A stretch of 8,236 bases of DNA, taken from NCBI GenBank assembly GCA_013298415.1, contig JAAFHN010000068.1, forward strand, positions 1 through 8,236. The letters are read 5' to 3'. Below are positions 1 through 5,631 of the stretch, piece by piece. Numbering within the stretch: the stretch's first letter is position 1; each line of letters begins with the position of its first letter. Both the position numbers and the translations under genes were made by a program. The notes beneath the pieces were generated by a model, which saw only the letters and a list, made by a program, of their open reading frames with translations, ran no database searches and was not told the origin of the DNA. The DNA comes from Comamonadaceae bacterium (GTDB lineage: Bacteria; Pseudomonadota; Gammaproteobacteria; Burkholderiales; Burkholderiaceae_C).

Positions 1-11
1 TTTTGAGCCTC

Positions 12-254
12 TCACTTCCGCTTTTTAGCCCCCAGCCCGAGCTCTTCTTTCTGGCGCTCGATTCGGTCTAGACGTTTCTTTTCGGCGCGCTGCATGGCTT
101 TTTTCTTGGTGTAGCCGCTGGCATCCGCCCAGGCCCACCAGATCGCGGCCAGCACAAAGGGGATAGACACCTTCCACCACGACCAATCCGCCGCGAAGCC
201 CATGCCCATGTACTTCATCACGCCAACGGCGATTCCAAATAGCAAAAACAACAT
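12..254 (-). CDS. small Trp-rich membrane protein (TIGR04438-like)
   Basis: An 80-residue protein with a hydrophobic N-terminus (about residues 1-15), a second hydrophobic stretch (about 28-45) and a strongly basic tail (about 49-80, rich in Lys and Arg, ending KKRK). Six tryptophans sit at residues 24, 26, 27, 39, 40 and 42. Small size, Trp clusters around a membrane segment and a charged tail match the small Trp-rich protein family that I know from Burkholderiales; the function of that family is unknown. The Lys/Arg/Glu-rich tail is probably cytoplasmic and may be helical (inference). The start is backed by a purine-rich ribosome site (GAAGGG, complement of 263-268) eight bases upstream of the ATG. 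The gene is divergent from the cytochrome c gene, with a 109-bp gap (255-363) in which I see no convincing promoter pair. Family assignment is by pattern, not by search. Confidence 0.8.
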   Translation of the reverse strand: MLFLLFGIAVGVMKYMGMGFAADWSWWKVSIPFVLAAIWWAWADASGYTKKKAMQRAEKKRLDRIERQKEELGLGAKKRK

Positions 255-363
255 TGCAAAATCCCTTCGCCTGCAAGCGTTCGCCGCTCCGTCACAATCG
301 CGGTCAACGGTGCACAGCGCAGGCGCGTTGTGATGTTAGTGCGTTTTTCTTGAAGACCTGTCC

Positions 364-693
364 ATGAAGCTTCGTTCTCTCGCTTTTTGCGTCGCAGCCG
401 CTGTGTCGGCCCAAGCGGCTTTTGCCCAAGCCATCGATGTGGCCGCCATGGAAAAGCTGGCCAAAGACAAAAATTGCGCCACTTGCCATACAGTCGATAA
501 GCCCGGCCCCTTCCCCAACCACAAGAAAATCGCCGACAAGTACCGCGACAAAAAGGACGTGGTGCCAATGCTCGTGGAAAAAGTGATGAAGGGCGGCTCC
601 GGTAGCTTTGGCGCCCTGCCCATGCCCGCCAACGCGCAAGTCACAAAAGACGAAGCCGAAAAACTCGTGCGCTGGATGCTTTCGGCCAAGTAA
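364..693 (+). CDS. periplasmic mono-haem cytochrome c, c551/c552-like
   Basis: A 109-residue class I c-type cytochrome, probably a soluble electron carrier in the periplasm. Residues 1-21 form a Sec signal peptide: Lys2 and Arg4, a hydrophobic Ala/Val core, and an AFA site before Gln22. The haem-binding CATCH motif is at residues 38-42. The likely axial methionine is Met87 in a LPMPAN context, as in c551/c552 proteins, and the C-terminal helix (about 94-108) ends in RWMLSAK. Mature size, about 88 residues, fits the family. The ATG at 364 is preceded by only a weak purine run (GAAGA). It is a single-gene unit: transcription diverges from the Trp-rich protein gene and ends at the strong hairpin at 709-736, shared with convergent phaB. 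The redox partner is not visible; nothing ties it to the PHA genes beyond adjacency. Confidence 0.9.
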   Translation: MKLRSLAFCVAAAVSAQAAFAQAIDVAAMEKLAKDKNCATCHTVDKPGPFPNHKKIADKYRDKKDVVPMLVEKVMKGGSGSFGALPMPANAQVTKDEAEKLVRWMLSAK

Positions 694-708
694 GCACCGC
701 AGATCAAA

Positions 709-736
709 AAAAAGGCCCGCAGATGCGGGCCTTTTT
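709..736. terminator. bidirectional rho-independent terminator
   Basis: GGCCCGC (714-720), a four-base loop AGAT (721-724) and GCGGGCC (725-731) form a perfect GC-rich stem. It is flanked by an A run (706-713) and a T run (732-736) that extend the pairing. Because both flanks are homopolymeric it can end transcription in both directions. It lies 16 bp after the cytochrome c stop and 25 bp from the phaB stop, exactly between the two convergent genes. Confidence 0.93.
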
Positions 737-760
737 GCTTTGGCGGGGGAAACCGCTGCA

Positions 761-1498
761 TCAGTGCATGTGCAAGCCACCATTCACAGAGAAATCCGCG
801 CCCGTGCTGTAGCCACCGTCATTCGACGCGAGCCAAGCCACGATGGAGGCGATTTCTGAGGGCTCGCCCAGGCGTTTCACAGGGATAGTGTTGACGATTT
901 TTTCCAGCACATCAGGCCGGATGGCTTTCACCATGTCGGTGCCGATGTAGCCGGGGCTGACTGTATTCACCGTGACGCCCTTGTTGGCCAACTCTTGCGC
1001 GAGCGCCATCGTGAAGCCGTGCATCCCGGCTTTTGCGGCTGAATAGTTGGTTTGACCCGCTTGGCCTTTGGCGCCGTTCACCGAAGAAATCTGAATCACC
1101 CGGCCCCAGCCGCGCTCCACCATGTCGGGGATCACTTGCTTGGTCACATTGAACATGCTGTTGAGGTTGGTGTCGATCACGGCATCCCAGTCCTCGCGGG
1201 TCATTTTCAGGAACATCCGATCCTTCGTGATGCCAGCGTTGTTCACGAGCACATCGATGGGGCCGTGCGCGCTTTTCGCATCGCTGAAGGCTTGCACGGT
1301 GCTTTCCCAATCTGCCACATTGCCCACGCTGGCGTAGAAGGTATAGCCGAGCGCGGCTTGCTCGCCCAGCCATTTCACATGGTCGCGCGTGGGGCCGCAG
1401 CCTGCAATCACCTTGAAACCGTCTTTGTGCAAACGCTGGCAAATCGAGGTGCCAATGCCGCCCATGCCCCCGGTGACGTACGCAACTTTTTGACTCAT
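761..1498 (-). CDS. phaB: acetoacetyl-CoA reductase (NADPH), PHB synthesis
   Basis: Reduces acetoacetyl-CoA to (R)-3-hydroxybutyryl-CoA, the monomer polymerised by PhaC, in the cytosol. The 245-residue protein is a classical short-chain dehydrogenase: nucleotide-binding TGGMGGIG at 9-16, NNAG at 86-89, Asn111, and the catalytic Ser139-Tyr152-Lys156. Several stretches are near-identical to what I remember of Cupriavidus PhaB (the GCGP turn after strand 2, GWGRV, QTNYSAAKAG, the GGLHM end), which separates it from FabG. One residue is missing in the cofactor-selecting turn (36-43) compared with the 246-residue Cupriavidus enzyme, but basic residues remain there, so NADPH use is likely. The ATG is preceded by a good Shine-Dalgarno AAGGAG (complement of 1505-1510) at six-base spacing. 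It follows phaC on the same strand after 139 bp and ends at the shared terminator. The last residue is His where Cupriavidus has Gly. Confidence 0.95.
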   Translation of the reverse strand: MSQKVAYVTGGMGGIGTSICQRLHKDGFKVIAGCGPTRDHVKWLGEQAALGYTFYASVGNVADWESTVQAFSDAKSAHGPIDVLVNNAGITKDRMFLKMTREDWDAVIDTNLNSMFNVTKQVIPDMVERGWGRVIQISSVNGAKGQAGQTNYSAAKAGMHGFTMALAQELANKGVTVNTVSPGYIGTDMVKAIRPDVLEKIVNTIPVKRLGEPSEIASIVAWLASNDGGYSTGADFSVNGGLHMH

Positions 1499-1523
1499 GC
1501 TCAGCTCCTTAGTTTTAACAAAA

Positions 1524-1567
1524 TGATAGCAAAAAATGCAATAAATACCTGGACACAGCGCTCATTT
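1524..1567 (+). repeat. dispersed repeat, copy A (intergenic phaC-phaB)
   Basis: An AT-rich 44-bp stretch that aligns without gaps to the reverse complement of 7854-7897, with 36 of 44 bases identical by hand. The best-kept blocks are TGATAGCAA, ATGCAAT and AATACCTGGACA. It lies in the gap between phaC and phaB, on the strand opposite to their transcription. The copy is open when read in the same frame as the coding copy B: IAKNAINTW here against IATHAMNTW there. Short dispersed repeats of this kind are common between genes of Comamonadaceae; membership of a named family is inferred, not checked. Confidence 0.7.
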
Positions 1568-1637
1568 AGCATCAAATCCGGTCTCAATTGCCGCTGACGC
1601 GATTGTTGCAGGCCGCGATGCGCCTGATGGCGAGGGT

Positions 1638-3416
1638 TTACGCTCTTTGCTTCACATAGCGGCCGGGCGCGGGCTCAATCGCTTTGGCGGCGAATGCTTT
1701 CGGCGCTGGCACGAGCGCACCTGCGTGCGGCGCAAGCCAGGCCGCCCAATCGGGCCACCAGCTGCCCGGCTTTTCCTCGGCTTGCGCAAGCCAGGCGGAC
1801 AAATCGCTCGGCGCGGTGGAAGCCGAGCCGACCTTTGCATCAGCTTTGCGTCTGGGCTTAGCAGGGGTGACAGGTTTAGCGATCCAGTGGCTGCGCTTGC
1901 CTGAAGCAGGCGGGTTGATCACGCCAGCAATGTGGCCGCTCGCCCCCATCACAAAGCGTGTGGGGCCGCCCAAGTGCTTCAAAGAGGCAAAGGCAGCGTT
2001 GATCGGCACGATGTGGTCTTCTCGGCTGCCGTACACGTAGGCGGGCTGCTGGATCGCACCGAAATCCACTGGCTCGCCGCACACTTTCAGCGCTTTCGGC
2101 TTGCACAGCTTGTTTTCAAAATAGGTGTTGCGCAAGTACCAGGCGTACATCGGCCCCGGAAGATTTGTGCTGTCGGAATTCCAGTAGAGCAAGTCAAAGG
2201 GCGGCGGCGTTTGGCCCTTCAGGTAGTTGCCCTGAACATAGTTCCACACCAAGTCGTTGGGCCGCAAAAAGCTGAAGGTGGTGGCCAGCTCTTGGCCCTT
2301 GAGCAGGCCACCCTTGGCAAACTGGGCTTCTCGGTATTTCACGAAGTTGTCGTCGATGAAAAGATCGAGCACGCCGGTGTCGGAAAAATCGAGCAGCGTG
2401 GTGAGGAAGGTGGCGCTTGCAACCCGGGGCTGGGCACCTTTGGGAGCGCGGGCCGCCTGCACGGCCAAAGCGGTTGCCAAAATCGTGCCGCCCACGCAAA
2501 AGCCGAGGGCGTTGATTTGTTCGGATTTGCAGAGCTTCGCCGTGGTTTCGATGGCGCAAATGGCCGCGTTTTCGATGTAGTCGTCCCAAGTGGCGTGGGC
2601 CAGGCTCTCATCTGGGTTGCGCCAGCTCAGCACAAAAGTGCGATGGCCTTGAGCCACAGCGTGGGCCACAAAGGAGTTGGCGGGCTGCAAATCTAGGATG
2701 TAGTACTTGTTGATGCAAGGCGGAATCAGCAAGAAGGGCCGCTCGTACACCGTCGCTGTGGTGGGCTTGTACTCGATCAGCTGGAAAAGTTCGTTTTCAA
2801 ACACCACCGCGCCGGGCGTGGTGGCCAAGTTGCTGCCCACTTCAAAGCGGCTCTCGTCGGTTTGGCTCATGTGGCCGCGCTTCAGGTCGGCCAGCAGGTT
2901 TTGCATGCCTTTGGCAATGCTCTGGCCTTTGCTGTCGATGGCGGCGCGCTGCGCTTCGGGGTTAAGCGCCAAACTGTTGGCGGGGTTGGCAGCGGCAATG
3001 GCTTGCTCGAGCGCAAAACGCACGCGGGCTTTCGTTTTTGCATCGGTTTGCAGCTCATCCGCCATCGCCAGCAAGGTGCGGGAATTCAGCAAGTAGAGCT
3101 GCGCAAGCTGGGCATAGCCGGGCTGGGCTGTCCAGGCCTCGGCGGCAAAGCGCTTGTCGGGGATTGCGTGCGCAGGCTTGGCTTCGCCGGGAGCCGGAAA
3201 CCCGCTTGAGAGCACTTCGCGCAGCTCTTTGAGATACTGCGCTTGAAGTTGCATCAGTGCTTCAGCATGCTCAGCGCCTGCCGGCTTGAACCAGCTACCC
3301 AAATCGGGCATGCCTTGCTGGTGCTGTGCCCAGGAAGCCTGCGCCTGCTGGCCAAATTGTTGGAGCTGGCCCTGAAGCTGCGTTTGCCACTGTTGCAGCA
3401 TCTGTTGCATGTCCAT
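1638..3416 (-). CDS. phaC: class I poly(3-hydroxyalkanoate) polymerase (PHA synthase)
   Basis: Polymerises (R)-3-hydroxyacyl-CoA to PHA at the surface of the granule. The protein has 592 residues (Cupriavidus PhaC is about 589). A Gln-rich N-terminal region (about 1-60) precedes the PhaC N-domain and an alpha/beta-hydrolase core. The modified lipase box GFCVGG gives the catalytic Cys307; Asp467 (SREDH) and His495 (GASGH) complete the triad; SWRNPDE is at 264-270. The end, EPAPGRYVK (581-589), is the class I signature tail. Between His495 and the conserved GSWWPDW (551-557) lies a Lys/Ala/Pro-rich stretch (about 513-540) roughly 20 residues longer than in Cupriavidus. The ATG at 3416 has a modest purine-rich site (AAGAGA); Met3 is a possible alternative start. 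Transcription starts in the short divergent gap next to the small membrane-protein gene, and phaB follows 139 bp downstream without phaA between. Confidence 0.96.
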   Translation of the reverse strand: MDMQQMLQQWQTQLQGQLQQFGQQAQASWAQHQQGMPDLGSWFKPAGAEHAEALMQLQAQYLKELREVLSSGFPAPGEAKPAHAIPDKRFAAEAWTAQPGYAQLAQLYLLNSRTLLAMADELQTDAKTKARVRFALEQAIAAANPANSLALNPEAQRAAIDSKGQSIAKGMQNLLADLKRGHMSQTDESRFEVGSNLATTPGAVVFENELFQLIEYKPTTATVYERPFLLIPPCINKYYILDLQPANSFVAHAVAQGHRTFVLSWRNPDESLAHATWDDYIENAAICAIETTAKLCKSEQINALGFCVGGTILATALAVQAARAPKGAQPRVASATFLTTLLDFSDTGVLDLFIDDNFVKYREAQFAKGGLLKGQELATTFSFLRPNDLVWNYVQGNYLKGQTPPPFDLLYWNSDSTNLPGPMYAWYLRNTYFENKLCKPKALKVCGEPVDFGAIQQPAYVYGSREDHIVPINAAFASLKHLGGPTRFVMGASGHIAGVINPPASGKRSHWIAKPVTPAKPRRKADAKVGSASTAPSDLSAWLAQAEEKPGSWWPDWAAWLAPHAGALVPAPKAFAAKAIEPAPGRYVKQRA

Positions 3417-3480
3417 TTTGGGATCTCTTTCTTACACAGAGCTTTGATTATGTATTTGGTGGCAATTGCCTGGATTTACG
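3417..3480. promoter_or_regulatory. divergent control region, phaC / small membrane protein
   Basis: Only 33 bp separate the two start codons, so at least one promoter must extend into a coding sequence. On the minus strand a CATAAT hexamer (complement of 3447-3452) sits at a plausible -10 position for phaC, about 30 bp before its ATG, and overlaps the start codon of the opposite gene; no good -35 is visible at 16-18 bp. A perfect 10-bp palindrome, GGCAATTGCC, lies at 3461-3470 and could be an operator. This is inference from layout and short motifs. Confidence 0.25.
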
Positions 3481-3695
3481 TGGTGCTGATGATGGCGATT
3501 GCAGAAGCCACGGCGGCCAACGGCACGGTTCTGGGTGCGTTTTTCACGTTTTTCCTGTACGGGGTGATGCCTCTGAGCATCTTGATTTACATCATGCGCA
3601 CACCCGCTCGAAAGCGCGCGCGCTTGGCGGCAGAGAATGCCAGCGCAGCGGCCAACGAGCCTACGGCTTCACCGCCACCTCAAAGCCCAAGGTGA
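3450..3695 (+). CDS. small two-helix membrane protein, conserved hypothetical
   Basis: An 81-residue protein with two hydrophobic segments (about residues 2-20 and 27-48), the second followed by a basic stretch (RTPARKRARLA, 50-60) and an Ala/Pro/Ser-rich tail. By the positive-inside rule the tail should be cytoplasmic, giving an N-in/C-in hairpin. I recognise it only as a type of conserved hypothetical protein in Burkholderiales; function unknown. The frame is open further upstream, into the antisense of phaC, but the ATG at 3450 is chosen because hydrophobic, membrane-like sequence starts there and AGAG (3438-3441) lies at proper spacing. The gene is head to head with phaC (33 bp). Its last 35 bases overlap the end of the cyclase gene on the opposite strand, so the C-terminal dozen residues are constrained by both. 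It contains a (GC)5 tract inside a 14-bp palindrome (3612-3625) in the Arg-rich part. Confidence 0.72.
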   Translation: MYLVAIAWIYVVLMMAIAEATAANGTVLGAFFTFFLYGVMPLSILIYIMRTPARKRARLAAENASAAANEPTASPPPQSPR

Positions 3696-4608
3696 TCTCG
3701 GGCACCGGCTCTGTCAGGCTCGCGCCCAAACTGAACTGGCCAGAGCCAACGAGCGGCATGCTGGTGCGCCTGAGGGTGTGCACATTGTTGGCGCCCGCAA
3801 AGCGCAGCCAAGTGCCGTTGGAACTGTGATCGGCCAGTACAAAGTGGTCCACCTGCCAAGAGAGGCTGGCATGCGCCCGTGAGACTCGCGCGTCTTCGAG
3901 CTGCACCTGTGCTGAATCGGTGCGGCCGAGCACCAAACTCAAGCCGCGCCTGCCTTCCAACTTCAGAGACTCGCCAGCCGGCGTAAGCAAACGCAATTCC
4001 GGCACACCAGCCGCACGCATCGCGCCCGTGTTTTCAGGCGGCGCGATTTGGGTGTAAGGCACGAAGGGGCCGGTTTGCATTTCGTCTTGCGATTCCAGCC
4101 GCCACACTGGGGACGCGGTGGACTTGCCTTTGAGCACGATGCGCGAAAGGCTGCGGCAAGCTGAGCGCCACACTGCATCGAGCTGGGCATAAGCGCCCTC
4201 GCCCACCAAAATTTCGCCGCGCTGTGCCACGTCTGACAAGCGCGCGGCCAGGTTCACGGCATCGCCGAACACATCGCCTTCGCGATAGACCACATCACCG
4301 TGCTCCACGCCCACGTTCACTTCCAAATCTTTCACCGCAATGGCTTTGCGCAGCTCACGCGCAGCAGCCAAGGCGCGCTCGGGCCGGGGAAACACGCAGA
4401 GCACGCCATCGCCCAGCACCTTCACCACATCCCCTCCACCAGCACGCACAGCCAGAGCCATGACCTCGGTGCACTCGGTGACGAGTGCTGCGGCCTGGGT
4501 GTTGCCCAGGGATTCAAAGAGCGCGGTGGACCCAGCCAAATCGGCAAACAGCACGCTCATCGGCGCACTGTGCACGGCGGTGTTGGGGATCAGGGTGTCG
4601 GCGCTCAT
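3661..4608 (-). CDS. class III adenylate/guanylate cyclase with C-terminal FHA domain
   Basis: A 315-residue soluble protein joining a nucleotide cyclase domain (about 17-172) to a forkhead-associated domain (about 223-290). All six cyclase positions appear present: metal-binding Asp23 (FADLAGST) and Asp67 (KVLGDG), purine-selecting Lys63 and Asp112 (DVFGDAVNLAARL), and transition-state Asn119 and Arg123. The Lys/Asp pair favours ATP, so the product is probably cAMP (inference). The FHA domain shows Gly228-Arg229, Ser243-Arg244, His246 and Asn264-Gly265, the usual phosphothreonine-binding set. No membrane segment or signal peptide is seen. The ATG at 4608 is the first one after an in-frame TGA 18 bases upstream; it lacks a clear Shine-Dalgarno, and Met17, just before the cyclase domain, is an alternative. 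The gene stands alone: 199 bp after moaE, its end overlapping the convergent small membrane-protein gene by 35 bp. The FHA partner kinase is not in view. Confidence 0.92.
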   Translation of the reverse strand: MSADTLIPNTAVHSAPMSVLFADLAGSTALFESLGNTQAAALVTECTEVMALAVRAGGGDVVKVLGDGVLCVFPRPERALAAARELRKAIAVKDLEVNVGVEHGDVVYREGDVFGDAVNLAARLSDVAQRGEILVGEGAYAQLDAVWRSACRSLSRIVLKGKSTASPVWRLESQDEMQTGPFVPYTQIAPPENTGAMRAAGVPELRLLTPAGESLKLEGRRGLSLVLGRTDSAQVQLEDARVSRAHASLSWQVDHFVLADHSSNGTWLRFAGANNVHTLRRTSMPLVGSGQFSLGASLTEPVPEITLGFEVAVKP

Positions 4609-4699
4609 GCGGGGTTCATGCAGGGGTCAGGCGAAGCTGGTGTCATGTCACGCTTGAAATGTCGGTGTATCGCGCAGCAATCGGTGCGCGGGGCTAGGC

Positions 4700-4739
4700 G
4701 CAAAACGCAGCGCATGCCCACTGCATGGGCAAGTTTTGC
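4700..4739. other. bulged inverted repeat in the moaE-cyclase gap
   Basis: Inner stem TGCCCA (4715-4720) / TGGGCA (4726-4731) with loop CTGCA, plus an outer stem GCAAAAC (4700-4706) / GTTTTGC (4733-4739), separated by an eight-base bulge on one side and one base on the other. A second small hairpin, GCCCT (4746-4750) / AGGGC (4759-4763), lies between it and the moaE end. The 199-bp gap (4609-4807) holds no gene that I can support. These structures could weaken read-through from moaE into the cyclase gene; neither is followed by a full U tract, so a terminator is only possible. Confidence 0.35.
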
Positions 4740-4807
4740 AACGACGCCCTGCGCAGCGAGGGCAAGCGAGACGGCGGCATTTCAGGCGTGACAAGACACT
4801 ATGGCCA

Positions 4808-5326
4808 TCAAGCATTGTGCGTCACCACGCCCCAGCGCAGCAAAGCGGCATCGTCGGCCTCTCGGGCGTCCACCCAGACAGATTCCACACGGCCATCAGG
4901 CAGCCCGCGCGCTTCACGTTTCCAAAACGGCGCTTGGGTTTTCAAGTAGTCCATCAAAAACTCGCAGGCCTCAAAGCTTTTGCCCCGGTGCGCTGAGGTG
5001 ACTGCGACCAAAACGATTTGTTCACAGGGCTTGAGCATGCCCACGCGGTGGATCACCGTGGCGCCGAAGATGCCGAATCGCGCAGTGGCGTCACGCATCA
5101 TCGCTTCGATGGCGCGCTCGGTCATGCCGGGGTAGTGCTCCAGCTCCAAGCTTTGTAAGCCGTCGGATGTGTCCGATGAGTACTTGCTGCGCACCGTGCC
5201 CACGAAAGAGGCGATGGCGCCCACGCGGCCGTCATTGGCGTGCAGGACCCGCAGCTCGGCCGAGACATCGAAATCCGCCACTTGCACGCGAACCACAAAT
5301 CCAGGAGGCAAGCCAGAATCTTGCAT
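4808..5326 (-). CDS. moaE: molybdopterin synthase catalytic (large) subunit MoaE
   Basis: With MoaD thiocarboxylate as sulfur donor, MoaE converts cyclic pyranopterin monophosphate to molybdopterin, in the cytosol. The 172-residue protein carries the family's hallmarks: GAIASFVGTVR (36-46, with the substrate-contacting Arg46), LELEHYPGM (60-68), AHRG (112-115, His113-Arg114) and LKTQAPFWKRE (128-138). Lys129 and Lys136 correspond to the E. coli active-site lysines 119 and 126. It is about 20 residues longer than the E. coli protein, mainly at the C-terminus (READDAALLRWGVV). The start lies five bases after the moaD stop, with GAAGG just before the ATG, so translation is probably coupled to moaD. 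It is the last gene of the molybdenum-cofactor block; a 199-bp hairpin-containing gap follows. Confidence 0.96.
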   Translation of the reverse strand: MQDSGLPPGFVVRVQVADFDVSAELRVLHANDGRVGAIASFVGTVRSKYSSDTSDGLQSLELEHYPGMTERAIEAMMRDATARFGIFGATVIHRVGMLKPCEQIVLVAVTSAHRGKSFEACEFLMDYLKTQAPFWKREARGLPDGRVESVWVDAREADDAALLRWGVVTHNA

Positions 5327-5331
5327 GGCCT

Positions 5332-5589
5332 TCAGCCGCCTGTGACTGGCGGGAAAAACGCCACTTCAGCGCCAGACTCAGGCAAAGCTGCTGCCGAATC
5401 CACCATGGTTTGGTTCACCGCCGCACGCACTCGCTTGGAGGAGGCCAAGGCACTGGCATAGGGCTCGCCGAGCGAGCGCAGCTCAGCGCGCAGCTCGGCC
5501 ACGGTGCGAGCGCCGCTTTGCCGCGCTTCGCTGCCTTTGCCAATGGCTTCGCGCACGCTGGCGAAGTAACGCAGTTCAAAAGTTCGCAT
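5332..5589 (-). CDS. moaD: molybdopterin synthase sulfur carrier (small) subunit MoaD
   Basis: An 85-residue ubiquitin-fold protein whose C-terminal Gly84-Gly85 is adenylated by MoeB and then thiocarboxylated, and which inserts into MoaE to deliver sulfur. The visible signature is the family start FELRYFASVREAIG (4-17), the Ala/Leu/Glu-rich helix (30-40), a late AAVNQTMVD segment and the end EVAFFPPVTGG. The length is typical (about 80-85). The ATG at 5589 is the natural start for the first beta strand, though no clear Shine-Dalgarno lies upstream in the 42-bp gap after moeA. It is five bases ahead of moaE, its stoichiometric partner. No moeB activating enzyme is in the window. Confidence 0.95.
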   Translation of the reverse strand: MRTFELRYFASVREAIGKGSEARQSGARTVAELRAELRSLGEPYASALASSKRVRAAVNQTMVDSAAALPESGAEVAFFPPVTGG

Positions 5590-5631
5590 AAAAATTCAAG
5601 CCAAGCGATTGTGCGCGGAACTTCGCCGCCT

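Noticed and set aside
304..783. Minus-strand open frames (159 and 141 codons) opposite the cytochrome c gene
   Set aside because: They cross the cytochrome coding region, with its clear signal peptide and haem motif, and the longer one also crosses the terminator hairpin.
1730..1796. A 13-bp direct repeat GCGCAAGCCAGGC spaced 54 bp apart in the phaC 3' end
   Set aside because: Both copies encode the AWLA motif that is also repeated in the Cupriavidus protein as I remember it, so it reflects conserved protein sequence and not a DNA element.
1932..2696. A 254-codon plus-strand open frame opposite phaC
   Set aside because: Antisense to the conserved catalytic core of PhaC, with no recognisable domain or ribosome site.
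3612..3625. A 14-bp alternating GC palindrome in the small membrane-protein gene
   Set aside because: It is explained by the Lys/Arg/Ala codons of the basic stretch after the second helix; a structural role such as Z-DNA is possible but unsupported.
4300..4791. Plus-strand open frame opposite the 5' part of the cyclase gene, extending into the gap towards moaE
   Set aside because: No domain or membrane pattern; its composition is that of an antisense frame, and the cyclase motifs on the other strand are decisive.
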